In this document: piece by piece, positions 25,603 to 33,149 of the stretch | How positions within the stretch are numbered: the stretch's first letter is position 1 | How the letters are laid out: each line of letters begins with the position of its first letter | Assembly (NCBI RefSeq): GCF_016598535.1 | Contig: NZ_CP066779.1 | Location: 2,542,001-2,606,000, forward strand | DNA from: Rhodococcus sp. P-2 | GTDB lineage: Bacteria; Actinomycetota; Actinomycetes; Mycobacteriales; Mycobacteriaceae | Reading direction: 5' to 3' | Length of the DNA: 64,000 nucleotides | The notes under the pieces: generated by a model | Databases searched by the model: none | Seen by the model: the letters and a program-made list of their open reading frames with translations, nothing else | Told to the model about the DNA's origin: nothing | Position numbers and translations under genes: made by a program

Positions 25603-27137
25603 CGCCCATGCTCCGGCGAGTTACCCTCGGCGGTCCCACGATCCGGTACGAGTCGCCTTCGCCCGTCACCGTCTATCAGCAGAGTGCCAGCACCGGGCAA
25701 CAGGTCCGCCGTCTCGACGCTGTCGAAAGCGCCGAGCATCAGAAGGCTTTCAGGTCTGGCTCGTCGAAGCAACGAACTCCACACTGTCCCCGACACAGCA
25801 ACAGCAAGAGCAGCGATCGGCAGTGCCCACATCCCGTGAACCGCACCGTCGAGAACGATGTAGACCAGTAGACCGGCACCGGCGACGCTCACCGACACCG
25901 TGCATATCCGGGTCAGCGAAGTATGTTCCCCGATTCGGCGCAAGAACTTCCACGAAGCAAAGGCCACCAGCGTGTAAGCGCAGACCAACGCGGTCTCCAC
26001 CACGCCGTCGAAGGATCCCGAATCGTCGCGAACCGTATCCGAATAGATGAATACGCCCACCGCACTTACCGCGACGAACGCAAGTACCGCAACGTACGGG
26101 GTACGGAACCGTCTGTGCACGCGAGCGAGCGGCGCAGGCAGTACCCGTTCGATCCCCATCGAGTACAACAACCGCGAACCCGCCTGCGCACAACCGAGAG
26201 TGGATGCGAACCAGGAACACGTCATTCCGATCTTGACTGCCAGAACCACCTCCGCGCTGGCCCCGGATGCCGTTCCCTCGAAGTACGCTCCGACGATCGT
26301 TGCGCCGTGGCCGGTCATCGCCGCCCAGGCCGCAAAAACGAAGAGGACCCCGCAGATGATCGGCGAAATGAGGACCGTGCGTGTGACGCTGATGAGTGGT
26401 CGCTTCGCTTCTGGGCCGAAGAAGGCCGAACTTTCGAAGCCCGCCATGCTGAGTACCGTCAGCATCGCGAGAAACGGAACTGCACTCAGCGACGGATTCG
26501 GCAGGGCAACAGCAGTTGTCGTGTCACTGTGCGTCGCCAGCATGACTACGACGATCAGAATCAGCGAGCACGCCTCGACAACGAGGATCGCTCGAGTGGC
26601 GAACCGAACGCCTCGCACTGCAATCCACGCGACGGCCAGGGCAATCGCCACCGTCGTGATCACCGTCGCCGCCGTCCCCCGCACGTCGGGTCCGACAATG
26701 GCGATGGTATCGAGCAGACTCGGAACTGCCTGGGAGAAAACCGAAACCGAGATTCCGAGATACCCGAGCACCAGTGCCGCGCCCGCTGTCAGTGTCGCCC
26801 GGATACCGGAGCCTTGGAAGACGAAGCTGTACAACGATCCTGCTGCGGCCAGTCTCCGTGTGAACTGAGTGATGCAGAACGCAACGAGAAAAACAGCCGA
26901 AGTTGTCGCAGCAATCGCAGCCAACCCGACGTAACCGGGACTGTAGGTAATCATCCACAGGGCGATGAACACCATTCCCGTTGCGGGTGCGATCGTGGAG
27001 AGTGACTGCCCCAACAGATCGATCGGGGTCAGACGTCCCCGTCCGAGACCACGGAGCGGGGAGAACACGGGCTCACTGTGTTGATCCGCATTCTGCGCTC
27101 GCGTGATCGCTGCACGCAGTGCCGCACTCACGGCCAT
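25164..27137 (-). CDS. APC permease with an out-of-frame C-terminal extension
   Basis: The frame is 657 codons. Residues 1 to about 475 are a normal APC amino-acid/amine permease ('LTPIDLLGQSLSTIAPATGM', 'TRRLAAAGSLYSFVFQGSG', 'SMAGFESSAFFGPEAKRP'), the length of typical family members. Residues beyond about 485 are Arg- and Ser-rich and lie in another frame over the whole start of the IclR gene, so they are almost certainly not native protein. The +1 frame has tandem stops TGA-TAG at 25678-25673, where a normal permease would end. The likely cause is a frameshift or stop loss. It is divergent from the mau-like operon, hence a candidate amine importer. Confidence 0.7.
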   Translation of the reverse strand: MAVSAALRAAITRAQNADQHSEPVFSPLRGLGRGRLTPIDLLGQSLSTIAPATGMVFIALWMITYSPGYVGLAAIAATTSAVFLVAFCITQFTRRLAAAGSLYSFVFQGSGIRATLTAGAALVLGYLGISVSVFSQAVPSLLDTIAIVGPDVRGTAATVITTVAIALAVAWIAVRGVRFATRAILVVEACSLILIVVVMLATHSDTTTAVALPNPSLSAVPFLAMLTVLSMAGFESSAFFGPEAKRPLISVTRTVLISPIICGVLFVFAAWAAMTGHGATIVGAYFEGTASGASAEVVLAVKIGMTCSWFASTLGCAQAGSRLLYSMGIERVLPAPLARVHRRFRTPYVAVLAFVAVSAVGVFIYSDTVRDDSGSFDGVVETALVCAYTLVAFASWKFLRRIGEHTSLTRICTVSVSVAGAGLLVYIVLDGAVHGMWALPIAALAVAVSGTVWSSLLRRARPESLLMLGAFDSVETADLLPGAGTLLIDGDGRRRLVPDRGTAEGNSPEHGRCPRTVQPLVHDQTNGSAKRPTSVDNNRVQFRRRWGCSRRWLIWDREQPRRRSPLLQASLRPRRIACSICWWRRASSYECQICRGSRWGVELPSSRMRRRRVVRRRRCTSVSRTCGHTRGSDCTLRHSPVGACGSSTRIRTTRSSE

Positions 27138-27253
27138 GTCTCACCGTCCGTCGCGTCCAGGCCCGAACCTACGAGCGAATTGTCAGAATTCGGTCAAGTT
27201 AGTCCGCTTATGTTTCCGCGCAGTTTCGACGATGGCGCGCACAGAACTTTCAA

Positions 27254-27278
27254 GTGGGAATCCGACTCTGTTTCCCAC
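27254..27278. promoter_or_regulatory. Dyad in the permease/mauE intergenic region
   Basis: GTGGGAA-N11-TTCCCAC is a perfect 7-bp inverted repeat in the 348-bp gap between the divergent APC permease and mauE starts. IclR proteins often bind TGGAA/TTCCA-like dyads, so it is a candidate site for the nearby IclR regulator. I saw no small gene in the rest of this gap. Confidence 0.5.
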
Positions 27279-27485
27279 CCAGCGTCATGCCGGATCCAGG
27301 GCAGCCGACGATGCCCTGCCCCGCCGGCAGCGGCTTCACCTGCGAGTTCTCCGATTCTCACACGACAACTGCTCTCTCAGTTGCACCTCGTCCAGGCGTA
27401 GCGCGGTCGACGCGGGTTCGCAGCATCGCCCGTACAGGATGTGTCCCACACACCACCGGCACTACCTGAGAGGAACGGAGGAAGC

Positions 27486-28076
27486 ATGGGCTTGGTCAGC
27501 GCCACCACTTCGGCGATCATCGGATTCGTTCTCCTGCTCGCCGGCATTCCCAAGCTGAACGAGCACGACGGGGTCCTTCGTTCAGTGCGCGGATACAAAG
27601 TGTTACCGGTACGACTCGAAGCGCCGATCGCTCGCATCCTTCCCGTCGCGGAAACCGTCGTAGGCATCCTTCTGGTTCTCGGCGTTGCCCAACGCCTCGC
27701 TGCCTTGGCTGCTGCCGTCATGTTCGCGTCGTTCTTCACGGGCCTCACGATCAACCTCCTGCGTGGGCGACGCGATCTGGACTGCGGTTGTTTTGCATTC
27801 GGAGTCGGTGAGATTCCGCGAATCGGATGGTTCCACGCTGTTCGTGCCGGAACACTCGCGGTGATCGCTGTGGCAGTGTCGGCCACCGCCGGACAGGCTG
27901 AGATCGGCGTCCAGGTCGCGGCGGCGACCTTCGGATTCCTCCTCGTTCTGGCTGGAGTTGCTCTCGCACAGATTCGTTCGGTGGTCCATCTGGGGCGACG
28001 CCCTGTCGACGACTACCTGTCGAGCGCCTCCATCCGACTCCGCACCGCCGAAACCACATCCCGGTACGGCTCGTGA
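27486..28076 (+). CDS. mauE: MauE-like membrane protein (TTQ enzyme maturation)
   Basis: A 196-residue four-to-five-TM protein of the MauE/DoxX-like family. It starts at ATG 27486 after a good GGAGG. The sequence 'GIPKLNEHDGVLRSVRGYKVLP' and a conserved Cys pair, C100 and C102 (DLDCGCFAFG), fit MauE, which with MauD is needed to make the multi-disulphide light chain of methylamine dehydrogenase. It is first in a forward operon of eight genes and lies directly before mauD. A role in disulphide transfer across the membrane is family knowledge. Confidence 0.8.
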   Translation: MGLVSATTSAIIGFVLLLAGIPKLNEHDGVLRSVRGYKVLPVRLEAPIARILPVAETVVGILLVLGVAQRLAALAAAVMFASFFTGLTINLLRGRRDLDCGCFAFGVGEIPRIGWFHAVRAGTLAVIAVAVSATAGQAEIGVQVAAATFGFLLVLAGVALAQIRSVVHLGRRPVDDYLSSASIRLRTAETTSRYGS

Positions 28077-28119
28077 ACCACACCCACCGCACCGAAAACT
28101 CGAAGGCAGGACTTCCACG

Positions 28120-28728
28120 ATGACCACTTTCCTTCTCGTCGCGACCGTGATCCTGGTGATCGCCGTAGCCGTTCTCTTCCTGATGGTTCTTGCTCTGGCT
28201 CGTGAAATCGGCCGCGTCCAAGTACGTCTCGGACCTCTTGGCGCCCGGATGATGGATACCGGCCCCAAGGTCGAACAGGTCGGCCCGTCGTTTGCCGGTC
28301 TGATCGACCAGGAAGGACGAACCGTCGGAGTCGGTGGTCACCGCGACAAGCCCCAACTCCTGCTGTTCACAGCACCGAGTTGCTCGACGTGCAAGAGCCT
28401 TCTTCCCGGCGTAAGGGCAATGGCCCGAGCCGAATCGGATCTCGACGTGATCATCATCTCCGACGGAACACCCGAGGAGCATCGCGAGTTCCTGGCCGGC
28501 AGCGGGATCGGTTCCGAGCTCAGTTACATCGACGCTCGCGACGTCGGAATCGCGTACCAGGTGGGCACCACTCCGTACGGCGTGATTCTCGACGAGCACG
28601 GCAAGATCCGAGGGAAGGGCCTGTGCAATCACATGGCTCAGGTGGAAAGCCTGCTCAATGCACTCGAAACCGGCACCCCCTCACTCCAGCACCTTCATGC
28701 CCAGGCGAAATCCGGCAGCGCGGCCTGA
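28120..28728 (+). CDS. mauD: MauD-like membrane-anchored thioredoxin-fold protein
   Basis: A 202-residue protein with one N-terminal membrane anchor (residues 2-26), then a thioredoxin-like domain with C88-S-T-C91 (FTAPSCSTCKSLLPG) and 'TTPYGVILDEHGKIRGKG' for the cis-Pro region. Size and design match MauD, the disulphide isomerase or oxidase for the amine-dehydrogenase light chain. Start ATG 28120; the longer frame overlaps mauE without a signal. It sits 43 bp after mauE and 45 bp before mauA. Confidence 0.85.
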   Translation: MTTFLLVATVILVIAVAVLFLMVLALAREIGRVQVRLGPLGARMMDTGPKVEQVGPSFAGLIDQEGRTVGVGGHRDKPQLLLFTAPSCSTCKSLLPGVRAMARAESDLDVIIISDGTPEEHREFLAGSGIGSELSYIDARDVGIAYQVGTTPYGVILDEHGKIRGKGLCNHMAQVESLLNALETGTPSLQHLHAQAKSGSAA

Positions 28729-28773
28729 TCTTCCCGCACAGTTCGATCCTCTTCACGAATCAGGAGAAAATCG

Positions 28774-29475
28774 TTGGACGACAATGAATTCCCGCAGCAC
28801 AACATGACGGAGAACCGATATCCCGTCGACGAGGCGACAGTTCAGGCCCAGGCCGAATGGATGGCCGGCCAAGGCGGTTCGCTCACCAGTCGAACCGGAC
28901 GCAAACTTTCCGAACGAGTTTCGCGGCGGTCCATGATCAGTCGGATCGGCAAGTGGACCATGGGTGTGTCAGGAGTGGCACTGATCAGCACACTTCCTGT
29001 GACGCGTAGTGCCTTCGCCCAAGAGCCCGAGGTTCCTGCACCGGCACCTGGCCCCGAACCCCTTGTCCCTGTCTACGACGGTAAAGATCCGGCCGAGTGC
29101 GAGTACTGGCGCTGGTGCAACATGGACGGAACGTCTTGTGCCGCATGCAACGGCGGCGGTGTCACCACCTGCGCCCCCGGCAGCAAGCCCGGCGCAGAGT
29201 TCTGGGTCGGATGCTGCACGAACCCTGATACCGGTAAGACCTATCTGATCGCCTACTACGACTGCTGTGGTGCGCCTTCGTGTTCCAACGCATTCTGCGG
29301 CGAACCGGACATGCAGGCCGTGATGTACAACCCGGTCTCCGGAAGCTACGACCAGGAAATCATCTGGTGTGTCTCCGACGAGTCTCAGGCATACACCTGC
29401 ACGATGGCGCCCATCATCGGTGAGGACTGCCAGACTCGACCGGCCGAGCGCCCCAAGGTCGGTGCCGGATCATGA
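28774..29475 (+). CDS. mauA: TTQ-containing amine dehydrogenase light chain (MauA-like)
   Basis: A 233-residue precursor. It has the unusually long leader of MauA with a twin-arginine (VSRRSMISRIGKW, residues 49-61) and cleavage near RSAFA. The mature part aligns along its length with methylamine dehydrogenase beta subunit: the TTQ tryptophans are W144 (EFWVGCC) and W198 (EIIWCV), and D118, D163, Y207 and T210 match D32, D76, Y119 and T122 of the Paracoccus enzyme. Fourteen Cys are present from residue 109 on, against twelve in the classic chain. The start is TTG 28774 with AGGAG 8 bases ahead. It overlaps the next gene by 4 bases. Whether the substrate is methylamine, an aromatic amine or another amine is open. 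Confidence 0.9.
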   Translation: MDDNEFPQHNMTENRYPVDEATVQAQAEWMAGQGGSLTSRTGRKLSERVSRRSMISRIGKWTMGVSGVALISTLPVTRSAFAQEPEVPAPAPGPEPLVPVYDGKDPAECEYWRWCNMDGTSCAACNGGGVTTCAPGSKPGAEFWVGCCTNPDTGKTYLIAYYDCCGAPSCSNAFCGEPDMQAVMYNPVSGSYDQEIIWCVSDESQAYTCTMAPIIGEDCQTRPAERPKVGAGS

Positions 29476-30791
29476 GCAGTCCGCGAACCCGAAAACTGGC
29501 GCGCCCCGCCGTTGCCGTCATCCCACTCACCGTCGTACTCGCGCTGGCCGGTTGCAGTTCGTCCGACAACGACGAACCGTCCAGCGCAGGTGATGTCACC
29601 TATCCGACAGTTCCGTTCACTGCTCCGGGCGAGGGAATCTCCCTCGGACACGACGACCAGGAAATCGGCGATACCATTCCCGAGCCATTGCACGTCGGTT
29701 CGATCACCCCGATCGCAGCTGACCGCCTACTCGGCGTCGAAGGTGGATTCGGCCAGCTCGAGCTCAGCGTCAACGTCATCGATCCGAAGACCGGTGTGGC
29801 CGAGAGCCGGATCACCGTCGGCCCGGGCATCTGGGATCCGGTCATTCACGGATTCGTCGGGGATTCCGCCGAAGATCCTGCGGTGCTCGCTGCGGAGGTG
29901 TGGCGCCCCCGAGGTTCCCGTGGCGCAGCCGATTTCACGGTCAGCACCTACTCCGGCAACCTGCTGGAACCAGCCGAGGTCATGCTTCCGGACGTCGCAC
30001 GCGTACATTCCCGTCCCGGCTCCAATGCGGTGACCTCGGACGGCAAGTTCTTTGTCACTTGGGATGACGGTTTGTACGGCATCAGAGTGGTCGATCTCGA
30101 GAAGAAGGAAGCAACCGGCGCACTCCAGATAGTCGGCTGCGGTCCGTTCACGTGGATGGTCGATCACGAGCTGTACAGCGTCTGCGAGGACTCCCGGGAA
30201 CTGCTACACGTCACGATCGGTGACGACGGTGTTCCCAAGGAAACCGCCCGAAGCAAGGTCCTACCCGAAGATTTTGTCTCCACCCGAAAGGTCACGTGGG
30301 CATCGGAAGCACAAAAAGCCTTGCTGGTCAGTGAGAACGGCGATGTGTACGTCTTCGACTTCTCCAACGGACTGCCTCAGGAAGGTGTCAAGCCGATCGG
30401 AAACGCCGGGCAGGACTCCGGTCGATTCTCGGAGAACGTCATCAACGCCGACGCAACCCGGCTCGCAATCGCGTACACGGACACGGCTATTCATCCGGAC
30501 TCTGCTCGGGGAGGCTCACTGGTCAAGATCGACCTGTCCGACGCGACGACCTTCGCCCCGGTGAAGAGCTTGACGCTTGCAGACCTCGGCCTGACAGACA
30601 TCAAGAGCATGACCTTCTCCGTCGACGGCGCCACGTTCTACGTGCTCGGTTCGGGACCAGAAGTCGAAGGCTCCGCTCCGCAGAAGATCGTGGGTTACAA
30701 CGCGAGCACCGGTGAGCAGGTCAGTTCCGTCGATGTCTCGGGCAACGTCGGGGATGTCAGCGGGTTGATCACACCAGAAGTACTCCGATGA
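29472..30791 (+). CDS. Predicted beta-propeller lipoprotein, heavy-chain equivalent
   Basis: A 439-residue lipoprotein (LALAGC, C28) whose mature part is a run of beta-strand repeats: 'GKFFVTWDDGLYGIRVVDLEKKEATG', 'VSENGDVYVFDFSNGLPQEG' and 'MTFSVDGATFYVLGSG' look like propeller blades with D-rich turns. In classical enzymes the heavy chain MauB is a seven-bladed propeller; here this gene follows mauA with a 4-base ATGA overlap, so it is the obvious partner. Overall similarity to MauB is weak by eye and the lipid anchor is unlike the soluble periplasmic heavy chains, so the assignment rests on fold guess and position. Confidence 0.6.
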   Translation: MSSPRTRKLARPAVAVIPLTVVLALAGCSSSDNDEPSSAGDVTYPTVPFTAPGEGISLGHDDQEIGDTIPEPLHVGSITPIAADRLLGVEGGFGQLELSVNVIDPKTGVAESRITVGPGIWDPVIHGFVGDSAEDPAVLAAEVWRPRGSRGAADFTVSTYSGNLLEPAEVMLPDVARVHSRPGSNAVTSDGKFFVTWDDGLYGIRVVDLEKKEATGALQIVGCGPFTWMVDHELYSVCEDSRELLHVTIGDDGVPKETARSKVLPEDFVSTRKVTWASEAQKALLVSENGDVYVFDFSNGLPQEGVKPIGNAGQDSGRFSENVINADATRLAIAYTDTAIHPDSARGGSLVKIDLSDATTFAPVKSLTLADLGLTDIKSMTFSVDGATFYVLGSGPEVEGSAPQKIVGYNASTGEQVSSVDVSGNVGDVSGLITPEVLR

Positions 30792-32377
30792 GCCGTCCCG
30801 GATCCGGTGTGGTGATGGGCCGGCGCCGCTTCCTGAGTTTGGGAGCGCTCGGCGCCGGAGCACTCGGGCTCGGCGCCATGGGGACGATTGCCGGATGCAG
30901 TTCCACTGCAGCATCTCCGACGCCCACGACCGATCTCGACTACATCCTGCCCACCGACCCCGAAGTTACTGCCGCAGAATCGGCGCGAGCCTGGAACGGG
31001 ACCACCGCTGCGTTTGCCCTTGCCGCCGGATTCTCGACGGTAGATCTTGGCGGACGCCTCGCGGACACGTGGACGTACGGAGGCGCTGCGGTGGCTCCGG
31101 AACTTCGACTGAAGTCCGGTGACCGGGTGAACGTCAGCGTCCAGAACGGCCTCGACGCCGAAACAACACTGCACTGGCACGGAATTCGAATCCGCAACGA
31201 CATGGACGGCGCGGCACCCACCACGCAGGCTCCCATCGGCGCCGGTTCGAGCTTCGAGTACAACTTCATCGCCCCGGATCCGGGAACGTACTGGTACCAC
31301 TCGCACAGCGGATTACAGGCCGATCGGGGGCTCTTCGGCGCCATGATCGTCGAGGATCCGAACGACACCACCGGGGCCGACGTCGATGCCGTCCTGGTGC
31401 TCGACGACTGGCTCGACGGATTGGGAACCTCCCCGGATTCCGTCCTGATGGCCCTGAACCCGGCAATTTCGGGTGGGCACGGCGGACACGGCGGTGGGGC
31501 AACAACTCCGGCGGAACACTCGGAAGCCGACATGTCCGTCGCGCAGCAGTTGGTCAGCGGCGGACACGGTTCTTCCGAACCACTCGGCGGGATGACTCAA
31601 CACATCGCGTATCCGCTGCACTTGATCAACGGGCGGCCACCCAATGATCCTGCTGTCGTCACTGCAGCGCCCGGTTCGACCCTGCGACTACGAATCGTCA
31701 ACGCAGCGGCCGAAACTCCGTACCGGTTTGCTGTGGCCGGTCACGAGATGACAATCGTCGCTACCGATGGCTACGACGTGGAGCCAACTCCTGCCGACAC
31801 CATCATCGTCGGCATGGCCCAACGCTACGACGTATTGGTGACGGTGAAGTCGGGAACATGGCCGGTGGTAGCGAAGGTCGAGGGCCGAGATGGTTATGCG
31901 TCGACCGTCCTACGCAGCACCGACGCGTTGGCGCTGGCGAATCCGGATGTGGGCGGAAACCTCTCGGAGCTGGCCGGGCGGCTGGTAACCGAAAGCGAAC
32001 TCCGGCCCACGGAATCCGCACGACTCGAGACGAAGACGCCTGATCGCGACTACCACATCGAGTTGATCCAGGCCGGCGATCGATACGTGTGGGGAATGGC
32101 GGGAGCCGATGCGGGCAAGCTCGTCATGAAACAGGGCGAACGGGTCCGCATCACGATGAAGAACACGTCCACGATGTGGCATCCCATGCATACCCACGGC
32201 CACACCTTTGCGGTACCGGATTACGGCGGGCTTCGCCGCGACACCGTGAACGTCCTACCCGGCACCGAGCTCGCCATCGAGTTCGACGCCGACAATCCCG
32301 GCGAGTGGATGTTCCACTGCCACAACGCCTACCACTTCGAAGCAGGCATGACGGCAAATCTGCGTTACGTCCGCTGA
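30788..32377 (+). CDS. Tat-exported multicopper oxidase lipoprotein in the mau operon
   Basis: A 529-residue laccase-type enzyme. The N-terminus has a twin-arginine motif (GRRRFLSLG, residues 11-19) followed by lipobox AGC (C37). Copper ligands are all present: HWH 129-131, HSH 171-173, H465-P-M-H468-T-H470-G-H472, and H510-C511-H512...H516...M521, the last giving a type-1 site with axial Met. A His-rich insert lies at 231-260 (HGGHGGG...). It oxidises a reductant and reduces O2 to water outside the membrane. It overlaps the propeller gene by 4 bases and precedes two cupredoxins. Possible roles: electron acceptor for the dehydrogenase, or oxidation step in TTQ making. Confidence 0.85.
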   Translation: MSRPGSGVVMGRRRFLSLGALGAGALGLGAMGTIAGCSSTAASPTPTTDLDYILPTDPEVTAAESARAWNGTTAAFALAAGFSTVDLGGRLADTWTYGGAAVAPELRLKSGDRVNVSVQNGLDAETTLHWHGIRIRNDMDGAAPTTQAPIGAGSSFEYNFIAPDPGTYWYHSHSGLQADRGLFGAMIVEDPNDTTGADVDAVLVLDDWLDGLGTSPDSVLMALNPAISGGHGGHGGGATTPAEHSEADMSVAQQLVSGGHGSSEPLGGMTQHIAYPLHLINGRPPNDPAVVTAAPGSTLRLRIVNAAAETPYRFAVAGHEMTIVATDGYDVEPTPADTIIVGMAQRYDVLVTVKSGTWPVVAKVEGRDGYASTVLRSTDALALANPDVGGNLSELAGRLVTESELRPTESARLETKTPDRDYHIELIQAGDRYVWGMAGADAGKLVMKQGERVRITMKNTSTMWHPMHTHGHTFAVPDYGGLRRDTVNVLPGTELAIEFDADNPGEWMFHCHNAYHFEAGMTANLRYVR

Positions 32378-32404
32378 CAAGTCGAAGAATGGAGAAAACC
32401 CCTC

Positions 32405-32752
32405 ATGAAGAAACTCGTTCCCGCTTTCCTCGCAGCCTGCGCGGCATTGAGCCTCACCGCCTGCAGTAGTGACGCCGGTGCGTCGTCGGACGAACCTGCC
32501 GTCGTGATCGAGGTGAAGAACATGGCGTACACACCAGCATCGGTCACCATCGAGAAGGGGCAGACCGTCGAATGGAAGTTCGACGACAGCGGACTCCCCC
32601 ACGACGTGGTCGGCAACGGTGATCTCGACGGGAAACTGAAGAGCGAGTTGCTCACCGAGGGAACCTTCTCGTACACGTTCGACGACACCGGCACCTTCAC
32701 CTACCACTGCACGCCCCACCCGATGATGGTGGGCACCGTGATCGTTCAATAG
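32405..32752 (+). CDS. Amicyanin-like cupredoxin lipoprotein 1
   Basis: A 115-residue blue-copper-type protein with lipobox SLTAC (C20). The type-1 copper ligands can be read: H66 (GLPHDVV), C102, H105 and M108 (HCTPHPMM), with the short C-x2-H-x2-M spacing of amicyanin and pseudoazurin-type domains. Amicyanin is the natural electron acceptor of methylamine dehydrogenase, so this is the likely carrier from the TTQ enzyme. It lies 28 bp after the copper oxidase and overlaps the next gene by one base. Confidence 0.8.
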   Translation: MKKLVPAFLAACAALSLTACSSDAGASSDEPAVVIEVKNMAYTPASVTIEKGQTVEWKFDDSGLPHDVVGNGDLDGKLKSELLTEGTFSYTFDDTGTFTYHCTPHPMMVGTVIVQ

Positions 32753-33075
32753 TGAGGAGGTGGATCGCCGGCTTCGTCCTCGCCGTCACAGCGACGTGTG
32801 TTTCGTCCTGCGGCACAGAAGATCCCGTCCCCGACGTGGTGGTCGAGATCAGCAATGTTCAGTTCAGCCCGATGGACGTCACGGTGGAACACGGCGGCAC
32901 CGTCGAGTGGCGCTTCGACGACGGTGGACTCCTGCATCACGTGGAATCACCCGGCCTGTTCGACAGTGGTATCACCGGAGACGGAACGTTCCGGCACACG
33001 TTCGAGAGCGTCGGCGTCTACGAGTATTCGTGCTCCGTCCACCCGTACATGATCGGAGTCATCACAGTGCTGTGA
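32752..33075 (+). CDS. Amicyanin-like cupredoxin lipoprotein 2
   Basis: A 107-residue protein homologous to its upstream neighbour. It has a lipobox-like end VSSC (C20), a 'DVTVEHGGTVEWRFDDGGLLHHV' strand pattern, and copper ligands H62, C94, H97 and M100 (SCSVHPYM). The GTG start overlaps the preceding stop (TAGTG). The second Cys at 16 and the HH pair at 62-63 differ from copy 1. The two cupredoxins may pass electrons in sequence or serve different partners. Confidence 0.75.
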   Translation: MRRWIAGFVLAVTATCVSSCGTEDPVPDVVVEISNVQFSPMDVTVEHGGTVEWRFDDGGLLHHVESPGLFDSGITGDGTFRHTFESVGVYEYSCSVHPYMIGVITVL

Positions 33076-33149
33076 ACTCTGGCTCATCACTTTTCGCTGC
33101 GACTTCGACTCAATACTTTTCCTGAACCACAAACACTTCGGAGGATCCG

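Noticed and set aside
25049-25669. 206-codon minus-strand frame over the IclR start
   Set aside because: Third-frame shadow; the IclR frame has the winged helix and a ribosome site.
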